DNA of 42,481 nucleotides, taken from NCBI GenBank assembly GCA_023387085.1, contig JAEWIL010000030.1, positions 1 through 42,481 of the forward strand, in the 5' to 3' direction. The notes under the pieces are model-generated. The model was not told the DNA's origin and did not search any database. It worked only from the letters and a program-made list of their open reading frames with translations. This DNA is from Pseudomonadota bacterium. Its GTDB lineage: Bacteria; Pseudomonadota; Alphaproteobacteria; Sphingomonadales; Sphingomonadaceae. Below, one piece after another: positions 31,647 to 38,571 of the stretch (the first letter of the stretch is position 1; every line of letters starts with the position of its first letter). The translations under genes and the position numbers were made by a program.

Positions 31647-32858
31647 ATGCCAAAGATCGTGTCGGCCCGGGTGATTATCACCTGCCCCGGGCGCAATTTC
31701 GTGACGCTCAAGATCGAATGCGACGACGGCACCACCGGCGTCGGCGACGCGACGCTGAACGGACGCGAGCTAGCAGTGGCGAGCTATCTCGCCGACCATG
31801 TCGTCCCCTGCCTCATCGGCCGCGATGCCCACCGGATCGAGGATATCTGGCAATATCTCTACAAGGGCGCCTATTGGCGGCGCGGCCCGGTGACGATGGC
31901 GTCGATCGGTGCAGTCGACATGGCGCTGTGGGACATCAAGGGCAAGATCGCGGGCCTGCCGGTCTATCAGCTGCTCGGCGGCGCGTCGCGCGAGGGCTGC
32001 ATGGTCTATGGCCACGCCAATGGCGAAACCATCGCCGACACGATCGAGGCTGCGCTCGATTACCAGCGCCAGGGGTATAAGGCGATCCGTCTGCAATGCG
32101 GCGTCCCCGGCATGGCGTCGACCTATGGCGTCAGCGGCGACAAATATTTCTACGAGCCCGCCGACGCCGCCCTCCCGACCGAGAATATCTGGTCGACCGC
32201 CAAATATCTGCGCGTCGTCCCCGAGCTTTTCGCCGCGGCACGCGAGGCGCTGGGGTGGGACGTCCATCTGCTCCACGACGTCCACCACCGGCTGACGCCG
32301 ATGGAGGCGGCGCGGCTGGGCAAGGACCTGGAGCCCTACAGGCCCTTCTGGATCGAGGATGCGACCCCGGCCGAGGATCAGGAGGCCTTTCGCCTGATCC
32401 GCCAGCACACGACGACACCCTTGGCCGTAGGCGAGATTTTCACCAGCATCTGGGACTGCAAAGCCCTGATCGAGAACCGGCTGATCGACTATATCCGCGC
32501 GACCGTGCTCCACGCCGGCGGCATCACCCATATGCGCCAGATCGCCGCCCTCGCCGACCTCCACCAGATCCGCACCGGCTGCCACGGCGCGACCGACCTG
32601 TCGCCGGTGACGATGGCGGCGGCGCTGCACCTCGGCCTCGCTATCCCCAATTTCGGCATCCAGGAATATATGCGCCACACCCCCGAAACCGATGCAGTCT
32701 TCCCGCATGGCTATCGTTTTGCCGACGGGATGCTGCACCCCGGCGACGAGCCCGGCCTGGGCGTCGACATCGACGAGGCGCTCGCCGAAACCCATCCCTA
32801 TACCCGCGCCTATCTGCCCGTGAACCGGCTGGAGGACGGGACGATGTGGAGCTGGTAA
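31647..32858 (+). CDS. manD: D-mannonate dehydratase, ManD type (enolase superfamily)
   Basis: ManD dehydrates D-mannonate to 2-keto-3-deoxy-D-gluconate, the step after fructuronate reduction in glucuronate catabolism. The 403-residue protein closely resembles the characterised Novosphingobium ManD throughout, e.g. TCPGRNFVTLKIE, AYWRRGPVTM and a C-terminus of RLEDGTMWSW. The active-site residues are Arg148, Tyr160, Asp211, His213, Glu237, Glu263 and His313, each one number above those I recall for that enzyme. ATG 31647 has GAGGCGAGAG upstream; ATG 31629 is less likely. Its TAA overlaps the next ATG (TAATG). Some relatives have low activity or act on gluconate, but the residues here favour true mannonate dehydratase. 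Confidence 0.92.
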   Translation: MPKIVSARVIITCPGRNFVTLKIECDDGTTGVGDATLNGRELAVASYLADHVVPCLIGRDAHRIEDIWQYLYKGAYWRRGPVTMASIGAVDMALWDIKGKIAGLPVYQLLGGASREGCMVYGHANGETIADTIEAALDYQRQGYKAIRLQCGVPGMASTYGVSGDKYFYEPADAALPTENIWSTAKYLRVVPELFAAAREALGWDVHLLHDVHHRLTPMEAARLGKDLEPYRPFWIEDATPAEDQEAFRLIRQHTTTPLAVGEIFTSIWDCKALIENRLIDYIRATVLHAGGITHMRQIAALADLHQIRTGCHGATDLSPVTMAAALHLGLAIPNFGIQEYMRHTPETDAVFPHGYRFADGMLHPGDEPGLGVDIDEALAETHPYTRAYLPVNRLEDGTMWSW

Positions 32859-33775
32859 TGCGCGCCGCGCTCGCCGTCGCCGCCCTGCTGGTCCCGCTGC
32901 CGGCATCGGCGCAGGACCATGCCCCGCTGCGCGCCGCGACCGCCGCCGAAAAGGCCGCGCGGGCGGCCGTGTCGATCGCCGACTACCGCTATGGCGACCT
33001 GCTGTGGGAGAACGACCGGACGGCGCACCGCATCTATGGCCGCCCCCTCGAAGCCGCCGAACCGCCCTCCTCCTCGGGGATCGACGCATGGGGCAAGCGC
33101 GTGCGCTGGCCGTTCATGGACCGCCAGCTGCGCACCGGCGACCAGCATGCGGACCATGGCGACGGGATCGATTTCTACAATGTCGGGACCGGGCGCGGTG
33201 TCGGCGGGCTCGGCATCTGGTACGACAACAAGCTGTGGGTCTCGCGCAACTATGTCCGCCCGCGCATCCTGAACCCCGGCCCCGTGGTCGCCGACTTCAC
33301 GGTCGATTACGACCCGTGGCCGGTCGACACCGCGCGGACGGTGCGCGAGACGCGGCGCTTCACCCTGCCCGCCGGCACCAACTTCACGCGGCTGGAATCG
33401 ACGCTCTCGGCAAACGGCGACGGCGATCTGATCGTCGGCATCGGCCTGTCGAAGCGGCCGATCGCCGGCGGCCCGCCCGGCGCGCTCCGCAAGGAAGCGG
33501 CAGGCGCCCGCATGAGCTGGTGGGGTCCGGCCGACGGTGCGAAGGGCCGCATGGCGGCGGCCGTGATCGTCGACCCGGCCGCGTTTGCCGGCTTTACGGA
33601 GGACGCCGACAATTATCTGATTCTTGTCCGCGCGGTCCCGGGACGGCCCTTCGTCTACTACGCCGGGGCGGCGTGGGACGGCGGCGACGACTTCAAGGAC
33701 GCCGTCGCCTGGGACGCCTATGTCGCCGCGCAACAACCCGATTTTCAGCCCCTAGCCAGTGCGGCATCGCGGTGA
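32858..33775 (+). CDS. Secreted DUF4861-family protein
   Basis: This 305-residue protein has a clear signal peptide (MRAALAVAALLVPLPASAQ, cut near residue 19). The body resembles DUF4861, a domain found in polysaccharide utilisation loci whose function I cannot state. Conserved-looking stretches are VRWPFMDRQLRTGDQHADHGDG near 85-106, rich in His and Asp, and ISIADYRYGDLLWENDRTAHRIYG near the start. The family may be an oligosaccharide-acting enzyme or a binding protein. Its ATG overlaps the manD stop (TAATG), so a periplasmic protein is translated together with a cytosolic dehydratase. Start and frame are secure; the role is inferred from neighbours only. Confidence 0.8.
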   Translation: MRAALAVAALLVPLPASAQDHAPLRAATAAEKAARAAVSIADYRYGDLLWENDRTAHRIYGRPLEAAEPPSSSGIDAWGKRVRWPFMDRQLRTGDQHADHGDGIDFYNVGTGRGVGGLGIWYDNKLWVSRNYVRPRILNPGPVVADFTVDYDPWPVDTARTVRETRRFTLPAGTNFTRLESTLSANGDGDLIVGIGLSKRPIAGGPPGALRKEAAGARMSWWGPADGAKGRMAAAVIVDPAAFAGFTEDADNYLILVRAVPGRPFVYYAGAAWDGGDDFKDAVAWDAYVAAQQPDFQPLASAASR

Positions 33776-33787
33776 TACGCCTCCCCC

Positions 33788-34540
33788 ATGGCGATAACCA
33801 AGGCGGCTTCGCTGGCCGATGACCTGGTCCAGCGGTTCGAGGAGCAGATCGAGCGCGGCGACATGCCCCCCGGCGCGCGCTTTCCGACCGAAAAGGCGAT
33901 TACCGAGGCGTTCGGCGTCAGCCGCACCGTCGTGCGCGAGGCCTATTCGCGGCTTGCGGCGCGCGGCCTGCTCGAATCGCGACGCGGATCGGGCGCCTAT
34001 GTTCCCGAGGGCGCGCAGTATCGCGCCTTCCAGATCGCGGTGGACGAGGTCGGCGAGATCGAGGATGTGCTGCGGCTCCTCGAAATGCGAATGGGGTTCG
34101 AATCCGAGATGGCGGGCCTCGCGGCCGAGCGGCGGACCGAGGCCGATCTTGCGCATCTAAAGCAGGCGCTCGATGCGATGGAGGAAAGCAGCGACGTCGA
34201 TGCCTCTGTCGCCGCCGACACGGCGTTCCACGCCGCGATCGCCGCCGCGACCGGCAATGACTATTTCCTGCGCTTCACGCAGTTTCTGGGCGTACGGCTG
34301 GTACCGTCGCGGCGCCTGTATCTACAGGGCGACGACGCCGAACATCACCGCCACCATGCGCGAACGATCAACCGCGACCATCGCGCAATCGCCGACGCCA
34401 TCGCCGCGGGCGACGCTCCCGCGGCCCGCCGCGCCGCGCGGCGCCACATGGAACGCTCGCTCGCCCGCTACCGCGCGCTCCAGACGTCGCTGTCCGGCCC
34501 TGACCTGCCGCCGTCCCCCCGAAAAGGAATCCGCCGATGA
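33788..34540 (+). CDS. GntR-family regulator, FadR subfamily
   Basis: This 250-residue regulator has a winged helix at residues 8-75 (PTEKAITEAFGVSRTVVREA is the recognition region, then LLESRRGSGAYV). An all-alpha FCD ligand-binding domain covers about 85-225, with likely metal ligands in the Asp/His-rich part (DTAFHAAIAAATGN, NRDHRAIADAI). FCD regulators commonly sense organic acids or sugar acids. It lies 12 bases after the DUF4861 gene and overlaps the esterase by ATGA, so it is within the manD operon. It probably represses manD and GH105 through the palindrome at 31610-31622 until a uronate-derived acid appears. An ExuR/UxuR-like role is likely; the exact ligand is unknown. Confidence 0.9.
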   Translation: MAITKAASLADDLVQRFEEQIERGDMPPGARFPTEKAITEAFGVSRTVVREAYSRLAARGLLESRRGSGAYVPEGAQYRAFQIAVDEVGEIEDVLRLLEMRMGFESEMAGLAAERRTEADLAHLKQALDAMEESSDVDASVAADTAFHAAIAAATGNDYFLRFTQFLGVRLVPSRRLYLQGDDAEHHRHHARTINRDHRAIADAIAAGDAPAARRAARRHMERSLARYRALQTSLSGPDLPPSPRKGIRR

Positions 34541-35490
34541 CCACCCGCCACCTCGTCGATCCCGAGATAGTACCGCTGCTCGACCTGTTCCCGCGGATCG
34601 ACCTCGGCGCCGCGCCGATCGCCGATATCCGCGCCAGCGCCGCCCGATCCTATGCCATCCTGCCGCCGCCCGTGATCGCGCCCGAACGGCTGTCGGTGCC
34701 GTCGATCCACGGCGGGCCGGACATTCCGGTCTTCCTCTATCGCCCGTCCGCCGCGCGACCGGGCAGCGGCGCCATCCTGCACATCCACGGCGGCGGCATG
34801 GTCATGGGGTCGGTCGAACAGGCGCAGGCCGCACCCGCCATCCTCGCGGCAACCGCCGGCGTACCGGTCGTGTCGGTCGAATATCGCCTCGCACCCGAGC
34901 ATCCCTTTCCCGCCCCGCAGGAGGATTGTCACTCGGCGCTGGCGTGGCTCGCCAGTCAGGCAGAGACGCTGAATTTCGATGCGGCACGAATCGTCGTCGC
35001 CGGTGAAAGCGCGGGCGGTGGGCTCGCCGCCGCGCTCGCGATCATGGCGCGCGATCTCGGCGGTCCGGCGATCGCCGGGCAGCTTCTGACCTATCCGATG
35101 CTCGACCACCGCACGGGAAGCGACGATTGCCCGTATAACAACCCGACCACGGGCGAATTCATCTGGACGCGCGCCAGCAACCGCTTTGGCTGGAAATCCC
35201 TGCAGGGCGATTATGCCGCCGACGACGTGCGGCGCGGCTGGTTCTCGCCGAGCCTCGCCGAGGATCTCTCGGGCCTGCCGCCCGCCTATATCGCGACCGG
35301 CAGCCTCGATCTCTTCTTCGACGAGAATCTCGATTACGCGCGCCGCCTCGTCGCGGCGGGCGTCCCCGTGGACCTGCACAGCTATGCTGGCGCGATCCAC
35401 GCGTTCAACGCGATCCCCGACGCGGCCTTGTCGCAGCGCTTCAATTCCGCGCTGCTCGCAGCCGCGACGGCGATGACCGGCCCCGCATAG
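34537..35490 (+). CDS. Hormone-sensitive-lipase-family (family IV) esterase
   Basis: This 317-residue alpha/beta-hydrolase has the family IV oxyanion motif HIHGGGMVMGS at 83-92 and the nucleophile elbow VAGESAGGG with Ser158. Likely Asp258 (TGSLDLFFDE) and His288 (AGAIHAF) complete the triad, so it should be active on short acyl esters. There is no signal peptide, so it works in the cytosol. It is the last gene of the manD operon and overlaps the GntR gene by ATGA. It may remove acetyl or other acyl groups from imported uronate oligosaccharides. That is inference, and a housekeeping role is possible. Confidence 0.85.
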   Translation: MTTRHLVDPEIVPLLDLFPRIDLGAAPIADIRASAARSYAILPPPVIAPERLSVPSIHGGPDIPVFLYRPSAARPGSGAILHIHGGGMVMGSVEQAQAAPAILAATAGVPVVSVEYRLAPEHPFPAPQEDCHSALAWLASQAETLNFDAARIVVAGESAGGGLAAALAIMARDLGGPAIAGQLLTYPMLDHRTGSDDCPYNNPTTGEFIWTRASNRFGWKSLQGDYAADDVRRGWFSPSLAEDLSGLPPAYIATGSLDLFFDENLDYARRLVAAGVPVDLHSYAGAIHAFNAIPDAALSQRFNSALLAAATAMTGPA

Positions 35491-35526
35491 GACGGTAACA
35501 GCCGCAGCGCGGCGCGGGTGCGGGAA

Positions 35527-36051
35527 TTACGGCTGCGGTGTGGGGGCCGGCGCGCCGGGTGCTCCGCCCGGAGCGCCCTGCTGCATCATTTGCTGCTGTT
35601 GCATCATCTGCTGCATCGCGCGCACTTCGGCCTCGGTCTTGAAATCGATCAGTTCGACCGTGAAGTGCAGCGTGCTGTTCGCGGGGATCGGTCCGACCGC
35701 GCGCGCGCCATAGCCGAGCGCCGGCGGGATCGTGATCTTGTACTTCCCGCCCTTTTGCATGCGGGTCAGGCCGTCGGCGAAGCCGGGAACGACCTGCGAC
35801 ACCTGCATCGGCGCCTGCTCGTTGGCGTCGAAGACGGTGCCGTCGTCGAGCTTGCCTTCATATTTGACGAGTACCACGTCGGCGGCGGTCGGCTTGGGGC
35901 CGGTTCCGGCCTTGATCGTTTCGAACCCGATATTCGGCGTGCCGGTAAAGGCAAAGGCCGCGCCCGCGGCAAGCAACGCGATCAGGCCGATCCACATCAA
36001 CCAAAGGCCGCCCTTGCTGACCGGACGCAGCGGAACCGTCGTGACGCTCAT
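35527..36051 (-). CDS. Membrane-anchored FKBP-type peptidyl-prolyl isomerase
   Basis: The 174-residue protein has one N-terminal membrane segment (about 15-36) and an FKBP domain at about 45-135. Typical pieces are VLVKYEGKLDDGTVFDA, VVPGFADGLTRMQKGGKYKITIPPALGYG and IPANSTLHFTVELI. It would catalyse prolyl cis-trans isomerisation and help protein folding at the periplasmic side. A Met/Gln-rich tail followed by Pro/Gly/Ala ends the protein and is likely flexible. Start ATG 36051 is chosen because the membrane segment then follows a short basic head. It is convergent with the esterase gene, 36 bases apart. It is not connected to the sugar locus by sequence. Confidence 0.9.
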   Translation of the reverse strand: MSVTTVPLRPVSKGGLWLMWIGLIALLAAGAAFAFTGTPNIGFETIKAGTGPKPTAADVVLVKYEGKLDDGTVFDANEQAPMQVSQVVPGFADGLTRMQKGGKYKITIPPALGYGARAVGPIPANSTLHFTVELIDFKTEAEVRAMQQMMQQQQMMQQGAPGGAPGAPAPTPQP

Positions 36052-36191
36052 ATTCTTGTCCTTCCCCTGCCCCGGCCGGGGCGAAATACCGGCTCGCCTA
36101 TAGGCGGACCGGTGCACGAGGGTCCAGAGGCAAATGTACCGGTGGGCATATGCAGTTTGCCGGATTAGGGGTGGGAAGCTGCCATAATATC

Positions 36192-36210
36192 CTCTCCCTC
36201 AAGGGGAGAG
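36192..36210. repeat. Family 3 hairpin between FKBP and J-domain genes
   Basis: CTCTCCC (36192-36198) and GGGAGAG (36204-36210) form a 7-bp stem with a 5-base loop. The core is shared with the elements at 15141-15214 and 15261-15281. It lies 39 bases beyond the J-domain gene stop (36249) on that gene's strand and may mark its 3' end, although no T-run follows. Confidence 0.55.
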
Positions 36211-36248
36211 AGGAAATAGCTTACCGCAACTATCGGTCGAACACGGCC

Positions 36249-36785
36249 CTACGCCGGCTTCCAGCTCTTCCGCTCTTCGGCCTGCTTCAGCACCTCGAAC
36301 GCCGCTTGCCCCGCCGCGAAACGCTTGGCGGCGTCGGCGTCGCCCGGCTTTACATCGGGGTGGCATTCCTTGGCGAGATTGCGCCAGGCCTTCTTGGTCG
36401 TTTCGAAATCGGCATCGGGTTCGAGGTCGAGGATTTCGAGCGCGCGCATCTCGTCGGCGCTGCGGCTGCCGTCGCCCGATCCGCCCCAGGCATAGTGCTG
36501 CGCGCGGGCATAGCTGTTCGCGCCGCGCGCTTCCTCGGCCGCGCGTGCCGCCGCGTCCTCGGCGCTCAATCCCTCGAAATAGTCCCACCCACGATTATAT
36601 TCGGCGGCGTGGGTTTCGCAGAAATACCAGCGTTCGGGACTGTTCGGCGACTTGGGCGCGGGGCAATTGCCGGGCTCGGTACAGCCATGGCGGTCGCACA
36701 GACGCACCTTCTGGGCCTCGCGCGACGAACCATAGGGGCGCCAGCGGGGAAAACCCCAGTCGTCGGATCTCTTGGCGCGGCTCAT
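36249..36785 (-). CDS. J-domain (DnaJ-like) protein with N-terminal Cys/His cluster
   Basis: The 178-residue protein carries a C-terminal J domain at about 118-170 with the essential HPD in KECHPDVKPGD, so it should stimulate an Hsp70 (DnaK-type) ATPase. The N-terminal half has clustered metal-ligand candidates, LCDRHGC, a further Cys in NCPAPK, and YFCETH, which suggests a small zinc-binding module. The glycine-rich and zinc-finger regions of true DnaJ are missing. Start 36785 (MSRAKRSDDWGF) is chosen by resemblance to sphingomonad relatives; an in-frame ATG at 36794 adds three residues, and neither has a clear ribosome site. It is upstream of nothing on its strand except FKBP. Confidence 0.85.
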   Translation of the reverse strand: MSRAKRSDDWGFPRWRPYGSSREAQKVRLCDRHGCTEPGNCPAPKSPNSPERWYFCETHAAEYNRGWDYFEGLSAEDAAARAAEEARGANSYARAQHYAWGGSGDGSRSADEMRALEILDLEPDADFETTKKAWRNLAKECHPDVKPGDADAAKRFAAGQAAFEVLKQAEERKSWKPA

Positions 36786-36839
36786 CGGCACCATGTAGCG
36801 ACGGAGTGGCGGATTGGCTAGGCGGGCTGACCCGAAAAG

Positions 36840-37625
36840 CTAGTCCTTCGGCGAAAAACCGAACGCCTTGTGCGCGAGCTTCACGACCGCCGGGTCGAGG
36901 TCGGGCGGTGTCAACGGAACCGCGGCCTCGAGCGTCTCGACGATATGGGTCAGCGCGGCGATGCGTGCGGCCTTCTTGTTATTGCCGTCGATCACCTTCC
37001 ACGGCGCCCAGCGCGTGTCGGTCTGCTGGAACATCTCCTCCATCGCGGCGAGATACTCCTTGCGCTTCGACCGGTTGCGATAATCCTCGGCGCCGGTCTT
37101 CCAGCGCTTCCACGGATCGTTGAGTCGATCGGCGAACCGCTCGTCCTGTTCCTTTTGCGTGATGTGGACAAACAGTTTGACCAGATTCGTGCGGCTGCCG
37201 GTCAGCTGCGCCTCGAACTCGTTGATCTCGTCATAGCCCTTGCGCCATTCTGCCTCGGTCGCATAGCCCTCGACCCGCTCGACGAGGACGCGGCCGTACC
37301 AGCTGCGGTCGAAAATCGAGATTTCGCGGTTTCCCGGCAGTCGTTTCCAGAAACGCCAGAGGAAATGGCGCGCCTTTTCCTCGTCGGTCGGCGCCGCGAT
37401 CGGCCACACCTCGAAATAGCGCGGGTCGAGCGACGCGGTCAGGCGCTGGATGATCCCGCCCTTCCCCGCTGCATCCCAACCCTCGAACATGATGACGCTG
37501 CGCTGGGCGTGAATGATGTGCGCGGCCTGCAAAATTTCGAGTCTGCCCTCGAGCGCCGCGAGGTCCTTGGCATAATCGCCGCCATATTTGGCGCCGGTTT
37601 CATAGTCGGAGAGCTGGATGGTCAT
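36840..37625 (-). CDS. ppk2: Polyphosphate kinase 2 family protein
   Basis: PPK2 enzymes transfer phosphate between polyphosphate and nucleotides. The 261-residue single-domain protein has Walker A FEGWDAAGKGG at about 48-58, Walker B ISIFDRSWYGRVLVERVEG at about 102-120, and the lid region RFADRLNDPWKRWKTG. The length fits one-domain PPK2. Whether it favours ADP/GDP or AMP phosphorylation (class I, II or III) cannot be decided by eye. It is a separate minus-strand gene between the J-domain gene and a hydrolase. A Ppx/GppA-type gene lies at the right end of the window, so polyphosphate turnover genes are close together. Confidence 0.9.
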   Translation of the reverse strand: MTIQLSDYETGAKYGGDYAKDLAALEGRLEILQAAHIIHAQRSVIMFEGWDAAGKGGIIQRLTASLDPRYFEVWPIAAPTDEEKARHFLWRFWKRLPGNREISIFDRSWYGRVLVERVEGYATEAEWRKGYDEINEFEAQLTGSRTNLVKLFVHITQKEQDERFADRLNDPWKRWKTGAEDYRNRSKRKEYLAAMEEMFQQTDTRWAPWKVIDGNNKKAARIAALTHIVETLEAAVPLTPPDLDPAVVKLAHKAFGFSPKD

Positions 37626-37693
37626 CGCGCCATCCTAGCCGCGCGGAGACGCGCGACCAAGCGCGCGATGTGTCCGTTTACGGTACAACCGGA

Positions 37694-38566
37694 TCAAAGG
37701 ATGCCGGCGATCAGGTCCGCAACGCGCGCCGGCGCTTCCATCGGGATGAAATGGCTGTGTTCGGCCCACAGCTCGTCACGCACCGCGTGGAGTGCGGCGC
37801 CGAGACCGGGCCAGGTCGGGCTCTGCGAAAAGTCCATCATGTCGCCGCGCTCCCCCTGCGGCGCGCGGATCAGCGACACGGGCGCCGACATATCGCCGAG
37901 CCATATGTGCGGGTCGGTACGGAGGGCATTCTGGTACATCGACGCCTCCAGCCGCGGCGGGCAGGCGAGTTCATATCCCTCGCCGGTTGCCGAACGAAGC
38001 AAGCCGTAAGCGCAATAATCGGCCAGCACCTCGGGCTGCCAGCCACTGTACGGTGCGCGATCGGCAAAGCGCGCGAGCATCTCTTCGGCATTCGTCCACT
38101 GGTTGCGGCGACGCGCTACCGGATGCTCGGCAGGATCGGGAACGGGCAGCGCGGCCTGCCCGCGATAGAGAGCGGGCTCCATGATCACCGGGTCGATCAG
38201 CACCAGATGCCGAAACGCATCGCGTCGCTCGGCCGCGAGCCGCGTCAGCACATAGCCGCCCATGCTATGGCCGCAGCCGGTCAGCGGCTGCTCCGCGAAG
38301 CGATCGATCAGCGGCAGCAGCGCCGCTGCATTGCCCGCCCAGTCGGCGAGCGAGGCCGGCCGGAAACTGCGCCCGTGTCCGCGGTGATCGGGCGCGATCA
38401 CATGCGTTCCCACGGACAGCGCCGCGACAACCTGATCCCACAGGCGTGCGTGAAAGCCCGTCGCGTGGAGCAGCAGCACCGAAGCCCCCGGCCCCGGCGT
38501 GCCCCATTCGAACCAGCAAATGTCGCCGTCCGGCGTGGCGAGCCGGTGTTCGCGCGGCTCGCTCAT
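37694..38566 (-). CDS. Alpha/beta-hydrolase downstream of aspS
   Basis: This 290-residue cytosolic hydrolase has a standard nucleophile elbow GHSMGGY with Ser, an HATGFHARLWDQV oxyanion region near residue 34, APDHRGHGRS after strand 4 and a C-terminal HSHFIPMEAP with the likely histidine. It looks catalytically complete, unlike the alanine variant at 6956-7648. Its start (ATG 38566) is 5 bases after the aspS stop, so it is co-transcribed with aspS. The substrate is unknown; esterase or related activity on small esters is the safest description. The frame remains open further upstream inside aspS, but that part is not coding for this protein. Confidence 0.85.
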   Translation of the reverse strand: MSEPREHRLATPDGDICWFEWGTPGPGASVLLLHATGFHARLWDQVVAALSVGTHVIAPDHRGHGRSFRPASLADWAGNAAALLPLIDRFAEQPLTGCGHSMGGYVLTRLAAERRDAFRHLVLIDPVIMEPALYRGQAALPVPDPAEHPVARRRNQWTNAEEMLARFADRAPYSGWQPEVLADYCAYGLLRSATGEGYELACPPRLEASMYQNALRTDPHIWLGDMSAPVSLIRAPQGERGDMMDFSQSPTWPGLGAALHAVRDELWAEHSHFIPMEAPARVADLIAGIL

Positions 38567-38571
38567 CACTC

